A DNA stretch of 64,000 nucleotides from Lunularia cruciata (GCA_948567375.1 OX419755.1:16063001-16127000); one strand, 5' to 3'; positions 24,141-37,151 are shown, counted from the first letter of the stretch. Notes: generated from the letters alone by a model not told the origin. Translations and numbers: made by a program.

Positions 24141-25830
24141 AACTTGGCATGGCATAGATAAGAGAGGTCTTAAGTGAGCCATGGCAAAAAAAGGTCCACT
24201 TAAGGATCTCCCTATCATGTACCAACAATTAGTTAATAGCTTTGAGCTCTTTTCCCTTGGTAAAGAAAGAACTTGTCATTCTAGCTTGAATCTTGAAGCT
24301 TATAAAACAAAACTCCAAAACATGACTCCAAAATGGTGACTCCCTCCTATGACCACCCATGCTAGTAGTAAAGGGAAGTAAGAGAGCTATAGAAAAACCA
24401 CCCAAAGGGAATGAGACTTGCCAAGGACCCACTAGCTTCCCTAAGCTCTCTAAAGATGGATGCCAAAGAAACAATATTAAAAGCATTCTCAACATCCACC
24501 TATAGGACAAACCACTCCAAATAGATATCTCAAAGTGCCTTGCTACTTATGGAAATAGCCTTGCAACCTCCAAGTATAGCTACTTCAAACAGATATGGAC
24601 TATGCTCTTAGAAGTGAGATTGATGTTGAAGGACAATGGTATGGCTAACCAAGCACAAAAAGATCTCTCCAATTGCAATTGGTCTAATCTTTGTTCCCTT
24701 GGATGCCATTCTACATTGCAAGAAGTCAACTAGCTCCTAACACCCAACTAACTAATGTAGGAATATACCCCCTTGCTAATAATATAGCCATATGAAACAG
24801 CTTGGTAAATCCACAAGAAGGATCATCTACCTGAAAGTAATCTCTTAGATGCTCATATACCATCTTTGACAAACCTCTTGATGAGAGGCAAGGGGCAATG
24901 CACAATGCTTGTGCAAAAAGCAAACTATCAAGACATTGAAGCTGCTTAGGCTGATAATCTAAGACCTCTATATGGTACTCCCTCTCCTTCCATAGGATGC
25001 TGTGAGTGTAAGGAAGAAATAGTATCATCAATGGGACTAGCCATAGTTAAAAGGTGTAGCGCTTGTATTGCTCTACTAAACTCTCCTACCTAAACACATG
25101 TCCTACACCATTGTAATCGAGTGGACTCTATGGTATCTTGTGGTAGAATCTATCTCCTAGGATATGCAGTTCTAACCTACTCCTCCTTTAGGGCAGCCCA
25201 AGCTCCCATTCCAAATCTACCAAATCTAGCAACCACTTTTCTATGCCCCGGAGGTCTCCCTCTAGCAAAATGAAGGCACCATCAAGGGAGTAAGAGGAAT
25301 AAGAACCATGCTAACTTGTCCAAGGGATCACATGCCAAACAATCAAATGGTAGGTAAAAAGCCTATCTAGTCTCATCATAGAGTGTACAGGATAGCCTAT
25401 GGAATAGACACAAACATGGAAAGCTATTCTCAAATAATCCTAAAATACAACCCGCTTGAGATGCTAACCACTCCCACAACTTGATTGGTATAGTTGGGAT
25501 AGTCAATGAAGGGATAAAGGAAGTATGCATCGTCCCAAGTGTCACCACTATTGATGGGGTTCCTCATTTCACATAAGCATCCCAAGTAGTCAAATCATAG
25601 TCCTTGTGCATCCTTCCTACATAGGTCTTTACTCCTTGTGAGGTAAAGCGTTGATGACACACCAAACATGGTGTATCCTGAGCCACTCTAGGCGGCCCCA
25701 CATGGGGAAGTATAGCCATAGCTAGCACAAGAATAGCAATTTTAACACATGATGCTCCTCTCCATATCTTCCCATACCTAAAAAAACCCCTCTCATCCCA
25801 ACTCACATGAGTAATTACAATCTCTCCGAA
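24141..25830 (-). pseudogene. LINE-type reverse transcriptase, N-terminal half (pseudogene)
   Basis: On the minus strand, from about 25800: a CLVCHQRF...HKDYDLTTW zinc-finger-like segment near 25690-25580; a region reading RKVVARFGRFGMGAWAALKEE near 25245-25185; TAYPRR.ILPQDTIESTRLQ.CR near 25180-25105; and YRGLR near 24970. The RT catalytic strand follows as VDVENAFNIVSLASIFRELRE near 24505-24440, with the D of VDVENAFN as motif A. The reading is full of stops and frame changes. The gene continues at 17792-16408 on the other side of the A1 LTR. An N-terminal finger, a single RT and the GDHA-type C-terminal region fit a non-LTR retrotransposon. No apurinic endonuclease domain was seen. Confidence 0.6.
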
Positions 25831-27009
25831 CCCTAAACATTATAAACTCTCATAACTTTCAAATTCCATCTCAAAAAAATTCAAACTAAGTTCCCATGGA
25901 ACTCAATCATGAAAACAAAAAGATTAGAAATGAAAATTCACTCTCAATGTGAAGTAGTCATTCTAAACCCTAAAACACATAAAATTCTTCATAACTTTAT
26001 ACTCAATTCTCCATAGCCTTTAATCTAGGTAGCAATGGAACCAAATTGAAAAACAAACAAAATCAACTATTCAATCTTGTGAGGTATGAAGATGAGCTCC
26101 TTGAAACTCTAGAATATCCTTGTTTTTTTTCTCATTCTCCCATTCACTCTCCTCCCCTCTTTATCCTCATTAACTAAACTCACCTTATTAGGACTTCTAT
26201 TTAGCAAGGTAAATACAATACAAAATTTAATGATTGATATGATTATATTTAAGCAAGTGATTAAAAATGATCAACTGTAAATCTACTAAAGTTATCTTTA
26301 TAGGTTTCAATCTTATCACATTTAATTGTTTGCTTGCTATTTAGGAGAGTGTACAAATTTTCTTGTTAATTATAGTTACCTTTTGGAGTGTATACGTCAT
26401 GAGTGCAGTTTTCTTTTGCTTATGTTTATCCAAAATAATACACATAGCACAAAAATGTAGAAATCTAGTATAAGATTATATATATTCATCTTTTCCCTTT
26501 GTTGAAAGAAAAATCTAAAGCTGCTTATTTTACTATAATTTAATTCTCAAAATGTTTGAACTTATTTTCCTTCCTTGTTTCCATTCTAAAACACAAGAAG
26601 ATCTATTGACACACTCGCTAGCTTCCATTCTACAAGAAATCTGTTTCCAATGTGCTGTAACCTTTGGACTAACCTTTGAAAGCTGCCACTATAGGTATAA
26701 CTTATTCTTGTTTTTAGTACAAATTCCAATATTCTCTTACTAAGAGCTCTTACCATCCAAACCTTAGACTCTTACCATCCAAATACAAGGGAGTCAAGGA
26801 AGTCTTCACTTGGACTGATAAGTACCATCAACATTTCATCAAAGTCCATCAATGATATAAACATGGGGAACAACTGCTCAATTGATTGGTTCAACATAAC
26901 TCTAATGATATTCTTCACATTCATTAGTAAACATTTGGCCAATGTGTAAAAGACCAAGGAGAGAAATAAGAGAATGGAAGATCATATTGGAAAATCTTGC
27001 TTGAGTGAA
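25831..27009. other. No supported gene; possible LINE 5' flank and chromovirus LTR
   Basis: Low-GC sequence with scattered short frames only. The right part (about 26950-27470) lies between the chromodomain end of family D and the LINE flank. It is the expected place for the 3' LTR of that minus-strand chromovirus, but no second copy is present to fix its ends. Confidence 0.35.
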
Positions 27010-27091
27010 ATTTCAAATGCTTAAGATGAGCTTTGGCTTTGGTATTTATAATTTCAAATGCTTAAGATGAGCTTTGGCTTTGGTATTTATA
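27010..27091 (+). repeat. Perfect 41-bp tandem duplication
   Basis: The 41-bp unit at 27010-27050 is repeated exactly and without spacing at 27051-27091. Each unit ends in TATTTATA, so the duplication also doubles a TATA-like box in what is probably the LTR of family D. Identity suggests it is recent relative to the surrounding decay. Confidence 0.9.
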
Positions 27092-27479
27092 GGGAAGGTA
27101 AGTACAAGACTCCCAAGAGGCTTTCAAGGACAATTCCTTCTAGAAGGCATCTTTCTTGGAATGCAAATCAAACTAGCCATATACTTTGCATACAAGCTAA
27201 TCTAGTTGTTTAACTTCTCAAATAAGTTACTTAAACCTTGAGAAGTTCCTAGAAGCCTTTCACCAAAAAGCTTTATAGATGCTTCTAGGATATTTTATCA
27301 AGAAGCACCTTGGATGCTTCTAGAATATTCTAAGCATTCTTAGATTATGTTAGTATTGCCTCTTTTTTACTAAATTTACTCACTCATTAGTTGCTTCTAA
27401 CTCTTTTTTCTAACTCAATCTTATTACATATTTCGCCACCACTAATTGGTAACATCATTGTTGCCATGGAGTCTTAAAA

Positions 27480-29740
27480 CTCTTGGATGGAAGTTTTGAG
27501 ATTTTAGAGATGAGGAAGAGTTTCCCATGTGATGTTGTGAAAAGGATATCCTTTCTAGAGGACCTTATACTCAATTTGTGGTTGGTGGCCATGTTGGATG
27601 TCTCTTCGAGCAAGAATATGATTGAATTTATATTCCTTATGATTTTTAGTTAATTGTTGGGATTTGAGGAAGAAGAGGTTGCCCATGAGTAAGAACGGAA
27701 GATGGGGTAGAAATACATGCTTCAAAGTTAAAACCATATTTTAACTTTGAAACATGGAAGACAATATGGATCCTCATGTGACTAAGAAGTGCAAGTTTTT
27801 ATGCAACATGAGAAATAATTCGAGTTATATCATATGAACCTATTTAATGGAGAGCAAGTTGATGAACTTGGTTGTCAAGTAGGAGAGGGATGTTATTGAG
27901 GAAAGTATGAACTTAGTGCTTATTTGGAAGGTGAGATCATGACTATGTCTATCAGCATATTGCATTTTTCAATTTTGAGGTTTGATTGATTGATTTTCTT
28001 TTGATTTGGACCAAATGTCAAAGCATCTCTTGTATCCATAGTAGGTGCCAAATGAATTTGCTTGCTAATTTTATCAACAAATACCATGATTGTGGTGTGT
28101 CCTTGATCTATCTTTTGAAAGGATGTGATGAAATGTAAGCTCACATGTTCGCATTGAGTAATTGAAATTGGTAGTGCTTGAAGTAGTCCATATGGCTTTT
28201 GTTTGCTTATCTTGTTGCATTGGCAACTTGCACAAGATTGGACCTTGTGTGCCATGTTTAGCTACCACCATTGGTGTTATAGGGTACTTAATGTCTTGTT
28301 CCACCCATGTGCACAAAAATTGGTAAATTGCGTGCTTCTTGAAGTTATATAAGTTATAGATCTCTCATAACTTGAATAAAGATTTGATTCACCCAAGAAA
28401 AAGGCCATTCTTGAATGGAAAGGTTTTTTACTCCTTGTCATATTTCAAGATGACTTTACAAAAGATGAAAAAAGGGATCTTATTGTAAAGTAGTCTTAAA
28501 CTCTATTTGTACCTTTGAAGCATTGCTATCATGGTGATTATGACTATTATGGGAGATTCAAGAAGAAACTTCAAATCAATCTTTGTGATAGGGCATTGGA
28601 AATGACATAGAACTTTCCTTGTTTTTACTCAAGCTTGATATCAAACAATTATAGTTGTTCCTCCCATCAATGATGTTGACTCTTCATGTGCTTCATATAT
28701 AAGGTCTACAACAAAGGTTTGTGATTGGTTTGCATTGTCACTTGTTTTCTAAAGAGATAATGTCTCCATAGTTTTGTTATGTACAAAATTATAAATCTCA
28801 AGAAAAATAATTTCTTTTGCTGCATTTAGTTGTCAAGATACAAGGGCATTGCATTTAGTTGTCAAGATACAAAGGCAGTGGGATGCAATCTAATTGGGAA
28901 CTTTTGTTACAACATAGCTCCAATGGCAAAGTTAGAAGCATCAAAATCAACTAGATAAGGTAGATGAGGATTATATGGTTGGAAGATAGTCTAAAAACAC
29001 GTTCTTAAGTTTTTTGAATGTTTCCTCTTTCTTGGTGGTTCACTTGAAACTTGTTGTCTTTTCCAAGAAATAAATTAATGGTGTGATCACTTGAGCATAA
29101 TAATGGATGAATTGTTGGTAATAATGGATGAATCCTCAAACTTCTATGGCATTCTTAGGAGGAGACCAATTGGAAATGGACTTGATTTCTCCTCTTGCAT
29201 CTTAATATCCTCCATTGAAACCTTGTGGCCCAAGAAGGTAAGTTCCTTCTACAAGAAGGCACACTTGGAATTCTTACAATAGACCTTATATTATCATAGT
29301 TGTCTTCAAATTTCCATTACATGGTTCTTTTCTTTTTGCTTCAATCTTATTGTAAATTAAAATGTTATCCAAGAACAAAAACACATATCAATCTAATAGC
29401 TCCTACAACACCCAATGTATTTGATCTATGAAGACTATTAGAGCATAAATAAGCTAAAAGGTAAAACTCTCTATTTAAAATGCCCGTAATTTGTAAAAAA
29501 GGTAATCTTATTCATCTTCCTCATCAATTGGAATTTGCCAATAGCCACTTCAAAGATCCAATTTTAAGAAGTATCATGCTCCAGTTAATTGATCTAATGA
29601 ATCATCAATTTTAGGTAAGTGATATGCATTCTTCACAATTTTTGTTATTAAGACCACGGTAATCAATACAAAATTGAAGCACTCCATCTTTTTTTTGCAC
29701 AAAGAGTACTAGTGCTCCTCAAGCAGATGTGCTATGCTGG
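27480..29740 (-). pseudogene. Family D chromovirus (Ty3/gypsy) pol remnant with chromodomain
   Basis: The minus strand reads, in order: an RT fragment near 29730-29500 (complement of a APxxVLFVQKK.D..R-type region); an RNase H region, poorly preserved, about 29300-28500; an integrase segment at 28255-27990 (CASCQCNKISKQKPYGLLQ, then TTIMVFVDKISKQIHLAP); and a C-terminal chromodomain at about 27600-27480 (PQIEYKVL, a stop in place of Trp, KGYPFHNITWE). The KGYP..TWE signature is typical of chromoviral integrase tails that bind modified histones. Many stops and frame breaks make it non-functional. The upstream RT is cut at 29740 by the A3 LTR. Confidence 0.75.
28822..28877 (-). repeat. Near-perfect 29-bp tandem duplication in family D pol
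   Basis: GCATTTAGTTGTCAAGATAC plus nine further bases occurs at 28822-28850 and again from 28851 with one mismatch. It lies within the degenerate RNase H part of the chromovirus and would shift the reading frame. Confidence 0.8.
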
Positions 29741-32567
29741 TGTGACAACCCATCAAGTATCAATTTTGTAGTAATTGAAAGATAATTTTTTGTTCCCATA
29801 GAGATACTAGTTAAGAATGGTCAAATACACAATAAAAGTAACAACGCAATTCTTCTTGGTTGTGTCTTTAGCCTCTTAGGTAGAAACCACACACAAAAGA
29901 GAATGATAAGCACTTGATTGTAGTCTTGTCACAATTTAATAACATTGAAAATCACAATTCTTCACTTTCTTTCCAAACCAATCTTGATTATGGTGATTTA
30001 GTTGCTTCAAAGAAGCCTACTTCACCATTAAGTGACTTCGCCTTAAAATTGCATTCCATCCCTCTATTGAAGTTACAATTTCCTCAATCAAAATTGCCTT
30101 GCATCAATCCGGCATGGTGATCACAAATGAAGAATACTACCAACATTATGATTCCTCATATGTTTGTCAAGGCATTGCCTCAATTGCACTCCACTTAGGA
30201 TCAAATACACAAAATGTAACTCAGAGTTATAGAATTCAACTTCTAACACACTCAAACTGCAATTTGAACTTCCCCAAACACTTACAAACACACACATGAT
30301 AGATAATTAGAATTAAGCCTAAAATGACTAGTATTGAGTTTAGTGCTTTGCTTTACTCAACTTCAAAACTCAATATACAACATTGGAAATGTTTGCTTTA
30401 AATAGGCAAAATACTCAACAATGATCTAAACTGCCTAAACCACTTCAAATACTACTTACAAAATTTCAAATCTGAAGCAACACTCCACTACTTGATATTT
30501 ACCTCTTCAAATGTCAAAATTGTTACTCCTAATTCTAATTTGATCCAACTCTTACTTCTACTCTGGCTTCTACACCCAACGTACCTAAAAGTACTTCCGA
30601 CACTTTGGGTTCATCTACTATATCTACATCTTCATCTGCTTCTATTCTATCTTCAGCCTAAATTGAAACTGAAGTCATCATTGGCCAAACTTCTTCTCCT
30701 TCTCTATCTTAACTTTTCCAACTGACTTAGGTAACTCATCCAAAGTTACATGCAATCCTACTTCCACTACTTCAAATCAGGTTTCTACATTGTCCTTCAA
30801 ACTACTGCAAAGATCATCTAACTCTAATCTGACTAAATCTAACATGATATAGACATTTTCCCCTACTTCCATCATTTTCCTATCTACTCTATCTCTAAGA
30901 CAAATCAATAGATTGTTCGTTTCCACATCCTTTGCCTCTCACTTCCTAGTCTCTTGCACCAACAACTTCAACTCATGCAATCAAGACTCCTCTTATCTTA
31001 CTTTGGCCTTAGTATCAAACATTGCCTTCACTTTGTTGACAATCTCTTCCAACAATCCCAACTTCTTCTTTGAGATGGACTCCTCTCAAGTCATCTCTTC
31101 TTTCAATTCTCTCAAAGCATCTTCAATTCCTTAGCATGCCTTACCTCTATCTCCATCTTCTGTTCCACCTAGTAAAAAATCTGAACTTTTGTAGTCTTGA
31201 CCAGATCCCATAATCTTTCTTCTTCACAATCTTGGCTTGCCAATTCATGTTGCCAAGCCCGATCCTTCTCTATTGCAATGGATCTCAACTTGTCTGACTC
31301 TTGCTCAATTACCAAGGCTATGGCTTTGGAGTGTATGACCCTGGGTTGAGAATCATTGAATTCTACCTTAAATCTCTTGAAAATTGTCTTTTGCTCCTTC
31401 AATTTTTTTCTAACATTCTAGAATACTACCGTGCTTCTCAAAACTCCCTTGCAGATCTTTTAAACTCTATTGCTGAATTATTGCATCAACCAAAGTACTT
31501 TGGCTTCTTCCTCACCTTGGGTCAATTTTTCCTTCATTTGTAGGACTTCATTGCTCAAATGCTTCACCATCTACAATTCATTCTTCACCTCTAGAAAATC
31601 TTTTTGCATCTTCTTCTTCTTCTTCTTTAACTACAACAGCAAGGGATAGATAATCTTGGACAAATAGTTCACTCCTTTGAACTCCTCCTCATCTTTGTCT
31701 ATGGTAGGTGATTCTTTTGCTAGTGCCTTAGCCCAAAGTCTTGATCTCCTTACCTTCAAGTTTACCTCCTCTGAGCTTTCTTCATCTTCCTTGGCTCAGC
31801 TTGGTCTTGCACTTGCAGGCTATAGGCTTCTTCTTGATCTCACCCCTCTTTGGAATACCAATCTTGGCTCTTCATCATATTCCTCCATGATACCACCTAA
31901 GGTAGCTCTATATATTGGGTATCTCTTCCTTCCATGCATTTAATCTCCACATAGAACTCCCGATCCTCTTCCTCAGCTACTTCTTTTGCTGACCATTGGA
32001 CCTCAGGTTCTCCTTCATTGCCATTGCTTGACTCCGTACTCTTTAGAGTGAGCTCTTCTTCCTCTTGAGAATCCCCACAAATGGAATCTACCTCTACCTC
32101 TGACTCAAGGCTTGACAACAAATCCACCATTGATGTCTTGTGCCTTGGGTTCAATCTCCAAATCTTCCTTCTCTAAACTGGAGATACCATATTCTTGGGT
32201 TGAGTTTGCTTCTTTGGCTTTGGAATGGAAGTTGACATTGTCCTCTCCTGCTTGGTTTTGGCAAAGTAGTCATTGCTTTCTTGAATCACCCTCATGTAAT
32301 GTCTTTTGTATGCATCTTCTTGATTAGCTTGGCTTGGGTAAAAGTTGTTAAGTTTTCTTCAGATTAGGTCAATCATTTTGATGCAAAGTATTCTTACTTT
32401 GGATCTACTACCATTCTAGTCCAATCCAAGTCCTTCTTGCTCTAACACAAAGCAAACTTCCTTGAGTGGGATCCAATCACATGATTCTTTTCTTCTTTTC
32501 TTCATTTGGCTTCAATTCAGCTTCAACACTTCTTCTTTATAAAATAAAATAAAATGTGGGTACCACA
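29741..32567 (-). mobile_element. Family A 3' LTR A3 (minus), 2827 bp
   Basis: It starts TGTGACAACCCATC (29741; the 3' tip in minus sense) and ends GTGGGTACCACA (32567). The next bases on the minus-strand upstream side are a purine tract followed directly by A-type integrase, so this is the 3' LTR of the element whose pol lies at 32584-36322. It is about 950 bp shorter than A2 and A9 because the N-terminal core of the LTR ORF is missing. The insertion cut family D reverse transcriptase; the candidate duplication GCTGG (29736-29740) cannot be checked because the 5' flank was not found. Confidence 0.85.
30535..32160 (-). pseudogene. LTR-borne coiled-coil protein gene in A3 (core missing)
   Basis: The minus-strand reading retains the acidic linker (SLESEVEVDSI, EEEELTLKSTESSNGNEGE at 32154-31897). 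It then has the coiled coil (MQKDFLEVK, MKEKLTQGEEEAKVLW near 31600-31470; MKEQKTIFKRFKVEFNDSQ and EEERLWDLVKT at 31402-31169). It ends with TLGVEARVEVRVGSN and a stop at 30535. The core present in A2 and A9 is not found. Stops and frameshifts are common. Homology to A4 is clear (KEKLTQGLEEAKLFW). Confidence 0.7.
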
Positions 32568-32584
32568 TATACCCCTTCCCTCAA
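32568..32584 (-). other. Polypurine tract of family A (A3 element)
   Basis: On the minus strand, GAGGGAAGGGGTATA directly precedes TGTGGTACCCACA, the LTR 5' tip. This is the usual plus-strand priming site position between the pol end and the 3' LTR. A matching tract precedes A9. Confidence 0.8.
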
Positions 32585-35500
32585 ATATGAGCATCCACAT
32601 AAACATTGGCTTCATCTCTTTGTTAAACTTTTGTGTCCATGGTCCAATATATTTTGATTTAAAACCATTTACTCAAGTGGCAACAGGATTTTCTTCCAAG
32701 TTTGCTGATTGAATAGAGCCATTTTCATAAATATGCATCACTTGTATGGCCTCATCCATTGTAAGTTCAAATTTCTTGGAAAAAATATTTGGTGGTTGTC
32801 ATACAATAGCACAAAGTCTCCCTCTTGAACAACAACTAGTTGTAATCGCTTATCATGCTTGAATTTCCACTAAGCTTGTATCTCCTTCATAGTTTGCATT
32901 GCATCTCTCTTTTCTTCTAGCCACATTAGTTGATGGATCTGAAGATCTTGACTTTCTTCCTTTGACAATCATTCCTCACACAGAATCTAATATGATCATA
33001 CTTCAGATTCAGTTGGTAGTATAAGATGCAATCCATAAGTTAAGAAATATAGAGTTCTTGGTTGTAATATTTTATGTGGTTCTATATGATCACAAAGTTG
33101 TAGGGAGCTTTGTATGCCAATTGTAGGCATAATTGATAGTCACCTTGTTCAAAATTTTACACAAAAATCCAATTGCCTTCTCTGTCAACCCATTTGCGTC
33201 TGGATTGTAAGGAGTCATCTTCCAATGTTTTATTTGAAATTACTTAGTTAATGCTTCCACAAGTGAGTTCAAAAGTAAGTCCCTTGGTCACTAACCAATT
33301 CCAAAGGACACCCATACTAAGAAATGATATTTTAGAAGAAAAATTTAGCTACAGTTTCCGCATCTTCTTTCCAAGTTACTCTAGCTTCAACCATTTTAGT
33401 AGCATAATCAATGCATACCAAAATGTATCACTTCCTTGTGAATAAGATCACCAAATTGAATTGAACCCATAAAATCAATTTCTTGTTTCTCAAATGGGGC
33501 CAATGGCAAAATTGGTCTCAAGGGCCATTGGGTAGTAGCTATTGGTTTGCTTGTTCTTTGGCAAGCATTACAACTTCAGATATGGGCTTGAGTATCCTTA
33601 TACATTGTAGGCCACCAATACCCTATCATAGGAAATTTTGTCACTATGTTCTTTAGGGCATAGTGTCCTCCCAATGCTTCCATGTGTAAGGACTTGATTA
33701 TTCCTCCTACTTTGTATGCTTCCAAGCACCTACAAAGTACTTCATCATCACCCATCTTAAACAAAATGTTGTGCTTCAGCTGATACAATCCTATTCACTT
33801 GAGAAAGACTGCCCTTTGCTCTGGGTAAATCCCTCAAGACACTAGCAAGTATGTAGATAATTCTATTTTACCACATAACTTGTACTTTGCATTGCCATAA
33901 TTGATAAAGTGCTTCATGAGGAAACCAATCATCTACCTTGAGATCCTGGTCTTGAGTCTACAACCCGGACATAAGTCCACATTCAAATGCAAAACCTCCT
34001 TCCTTACTTGTATAGTGTATGTGAATTCTTGTAATAACAAGATCTATCATGCAATTTGCCCAAAAAAATCTGCCTTCTTCACCAAATATTGTAGTGCATA
34101 ATGGTCCACATGAACTAAAAACTCATATCCCTACAAGTAGTGGTGAAACTTCATATAGGCATACACCACTCTAAGTGCTTCTCTTTTAGTAGTAGTACAA
34201 TTCTTCTCTACAACTAAAGCTATTAATTGGCATAGTAAATGAGACAGTCCTTCTTCTTCTCATCCTTCTGACTCAATACTACTCCATTTGCCATGGATGA
34301 AGTATCCAATTACACATTAAAAGGGATATCCTAATTTGAGCACTCACCATTGGTGCTTCTGCTAATTTTTTCTTCATGACCTAGAAAGCTTCTTCTTGTT
34401 CTACTTGCAACAAATAGTCTTTCAATTTCTTCAAGAGCTTTGTCAAAGGTGCAACTAGCACTACATAGTTGGACACAAAGTGTCCATAATATCCAACATG
34501 TACCAAAAGGCTCTCAGCTCTTGATATATTTGGGAGATTCCAGAGTTGAGATGGCTTTCAACTTCTCTACATCAACCTCAATACCTCAGCTTGAGATCCA
34601 ATGCCCCAACAAAATTCTTTCCTTCATTAGGGAGAAGCATTTCTTTTGGTTCCATGACAAGCTAGCAAAACCACACCTTTCAAATGGTTGGCAAAGGTAG
34701 TCCAAATGTACCACTCTTTGACCAAACACCCAAAAATTGTGAATGAAAACTTCCACAAACTTCCACAAAAAGTCTTTAAAAATCACATTCATCATCTGCT
34801 AGAAATTAGCAAGAGCATTACACAATGAAAAGTGCATTTGGTTGGTTGTGAATGTGCTCCAATTGGTAGTGAATGTGGTCTTGTCCTTGTCTTCTTTTCA
34901 AATAGACACTTGATTGTAACATGAAAATCTATCAAAAAAACTATAAGAAGGATGACCTACTACATTGTCCAAAAGGGTATGAATTGAAGAGTGAAGGATG
35001 ATGATCCTTCCATGTGATTGGATTCAACTTGCAAAGTATTGGCATACTTGTATTTTGCTTTTTCTTCTTCTTTGGAATAGTGACAATGTATAATATAAGT
35101 AACTAGACATATTATCTGGAGGAGAAAATTGGCTTGGTAACATCTAGAAGGATGTTGTGTACAATGGGCTAGGAAGATCAGGCAGAGGTGTCACCAAACG
35201 AGTACTTTTACTAATAAGGTAGAAGCCAAAAATAGCTTGAAAACTTTAGAGCCAATTTGAGGCCTAAACGGATGAATTAGGCCTCAAAAATGGAAATATT
35301 CTTCCTCCTCAGGAAAGAAATGGCTTGCCTTCTACTCCCAATCATTTGTCTCATCAAGAGCTTTCCAATGGTACCTTATTCACACAATTCTAAGCTCCTT
35401 ACAAGAAGATTCCCTTTGGTCAAACCCATTTGACCAACATGATAGGACAAGGATTGACATGTTACTCATCCAAACAACTAATCCAAAGATGGAGCTTATT

Positions 35501-36322
35501 GACAGGTCACCAATACATGTATCTGATCCAAGGTTGGAGTGTCCTTTGAGGAGATCCTCTTTGCTATATAATAAAAAGAAGGTGCTCCTTTGGGGCATCA
35601 AAATATTGAGTGTGAAACTTGCATGTTCTCTCTTGGAGAGTTCTCTTGTCCTCGGAGTATTACATTATGGGAGAAAACCATTCACTACTCAAGATTAGAA
35701 AAGTTATTGTGGTGCCCAAGTACTTATCAATTTTGTCTTTCACCAAGAGTGAGTACTTTGGGTTCAAGTGGTATTGTTGTTACCAAATTGGAATTGTGCC
35801 TTCAATTAGATCAATCCAATCTTCCCCAAATTGTATAGGGATTATTGGCATTTGATCAATAGACTAGGAAAATACATACAAGTACTCAATAAAAAAGACA
35901 GCCAACTCAATTGGATTGATTGTCTTGGATGTTTTAAAAAATTTGCCTTTTTCCAAGACTAAATCTTGATAGTCATTGGGATGAATGGCTCCTTCAACAT
36001 GGCTGACTTGGCTCAATTCAAGTCAAATAGAGTTCAAACTCTCTTCCTTCAAATCATCACTATCCAAGGCAACATCATATGGATCTTCTTCCTTGACCTC
36101 CACCTCATAGCACTCCAAGTAATTGACTTGGACTTCTTCATCCAAGTCTTTTGAAGATGAAGATGATGAAGCTTTGGATTCGTCTTCATTTTCCAACAAA
36201 GTATTTTTTCCAAGGTGGGGAACCTTTGTCCAATTGATTGTCACCAACTTTTGGTCCTTAGACAAGATGTCCTTTAACCTCAATTTCTACTAGTGCCAAT
36301 CCACAACAACTTATGCATTGTA
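32585..36322 (-). pseudogene. Family A Ty3/gypsy pol remnant (RT, RNase H, integrase), element A3
   Basis: Minus strand, in order from the right: a pre-RT spacer with an acidic Ser-rich stretch (36283-36023); the RT start region (35850-35665); a B solo LTR insertion; RT at about 35080-34586 (FVEVFIHNFWVFG in place of the usual VFIDDF, then LDYLCQPFERCGFA and ILLGHWIS); RNase H at about 34450-33900; the integrase zinc-binding region at 33790-33576 (EALGGHYALKNIVTKFPMIGYWWPTM); then the integrase core and C-terminus to 32600. RT wording of the VFIDDF..FG type and lack of a chromodomain point to the Athila/Tat side of Ty3/gypsy. The YxDD-equivalent Asp residues are lost (IHNF) and many stops are present. 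No gag or protease is seen because the right side is cut by A4. Confidence 0.8.
35087..35664 (+). mobile_element. Family B solo LTR (578 bp) inside A3 pol
   Basis: TGTATAATATAAG...GTATTACA aligns end to end with the B 3' LTR at 50207-50964. It lacks the tandem duplication of about 155 bp found there. Shared landmarks include GGCCTAAACGGATGAATTAG and the AAGGTGCTCCTTTGGGGCA block with a TATATAATAAA box near its 3' end. It interrupts the RT coding region of A3. The flanks GACAA and TTATG do not match, so no clear target-site duplication remains. Confidence 0.8.
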
Positions 36323-36975
36323 TGTGACAACCTAGCAAGTATCATTTTTTGGGTAATCAGTAAGTAATTGTTTACTCCCATAGAGATATGAGTCAAGAAT
36401 GGTCAAATACAAATCAAATTGTAACAAAAGATTTCCTTTTGGTTGCATCTTTAGCTTCTTGGGTAGAAACCATACCCAAAAGAGAGTAACAAGTACTCAA
36501 TTCCAATGTTATCACAAATTATGCACACCCATAATCACAATTAATCAATTTCTTTCCAAACCAAATTTGATTGTGATGATTCAATTTTCTCAAAGAAGGC
36601 TACTTCACCATGAAATGACTTCACCTTGGAATTGTGTTCCACTCTTCCACTGAAGGCACAACTTCCTCAATCAAAGTTGCTTTGCATGAATCCAACATTG
36701 TGATCACAACTGCAAAATACTACCAACACTACAATTCCTTACAAATTTGTCAAGGCATTGCCTTGATTTCACTCAACTCAAGATCAAACACACAAAATGA
36801 ACATCAATGCTACAAAATCCAACATTTAACATATTAATTGCAATTCAGACTTCTCCAAACACTCACAAACACACACAAAAGATTGATACTCAAAATTAAG
36901 CTAAAATGATGAGCACTGAGTTACAATACTTTGCTTTAATCAACTTCAAAAATATAATACTTAATTGAATAAAAT

Positions 36976-37015
36976 GCTCTGCCTATTTAAATATTAATAT
37001 TAAAATAGGCAGAGC
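36976..37015. repeat. Inverted duplication centred on the A4 TATA box
   Basis: GCTCTGCCTATTT (36976-36988) is repeated perfectly in inverse at 37003-37015 around a 14-nt AT loop. Other A LTRs have a single TATTTAA at this place. Here the promoter-like box has become a palindrome with a TATTTAA facing each way. Confidence 0.8.
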
Positions 37016-37151
37016 AGTCAATGGTTATATAACTGCCTAAAGTGCTTCAATTGCTACTTTACTAACTTAGAGATCCAAAATGACATTCCACTTCTTCATA
37101 TCTACCTCTTCAAATCTCAAAACTATTACTAATCCAATCTGATGCTTACAT

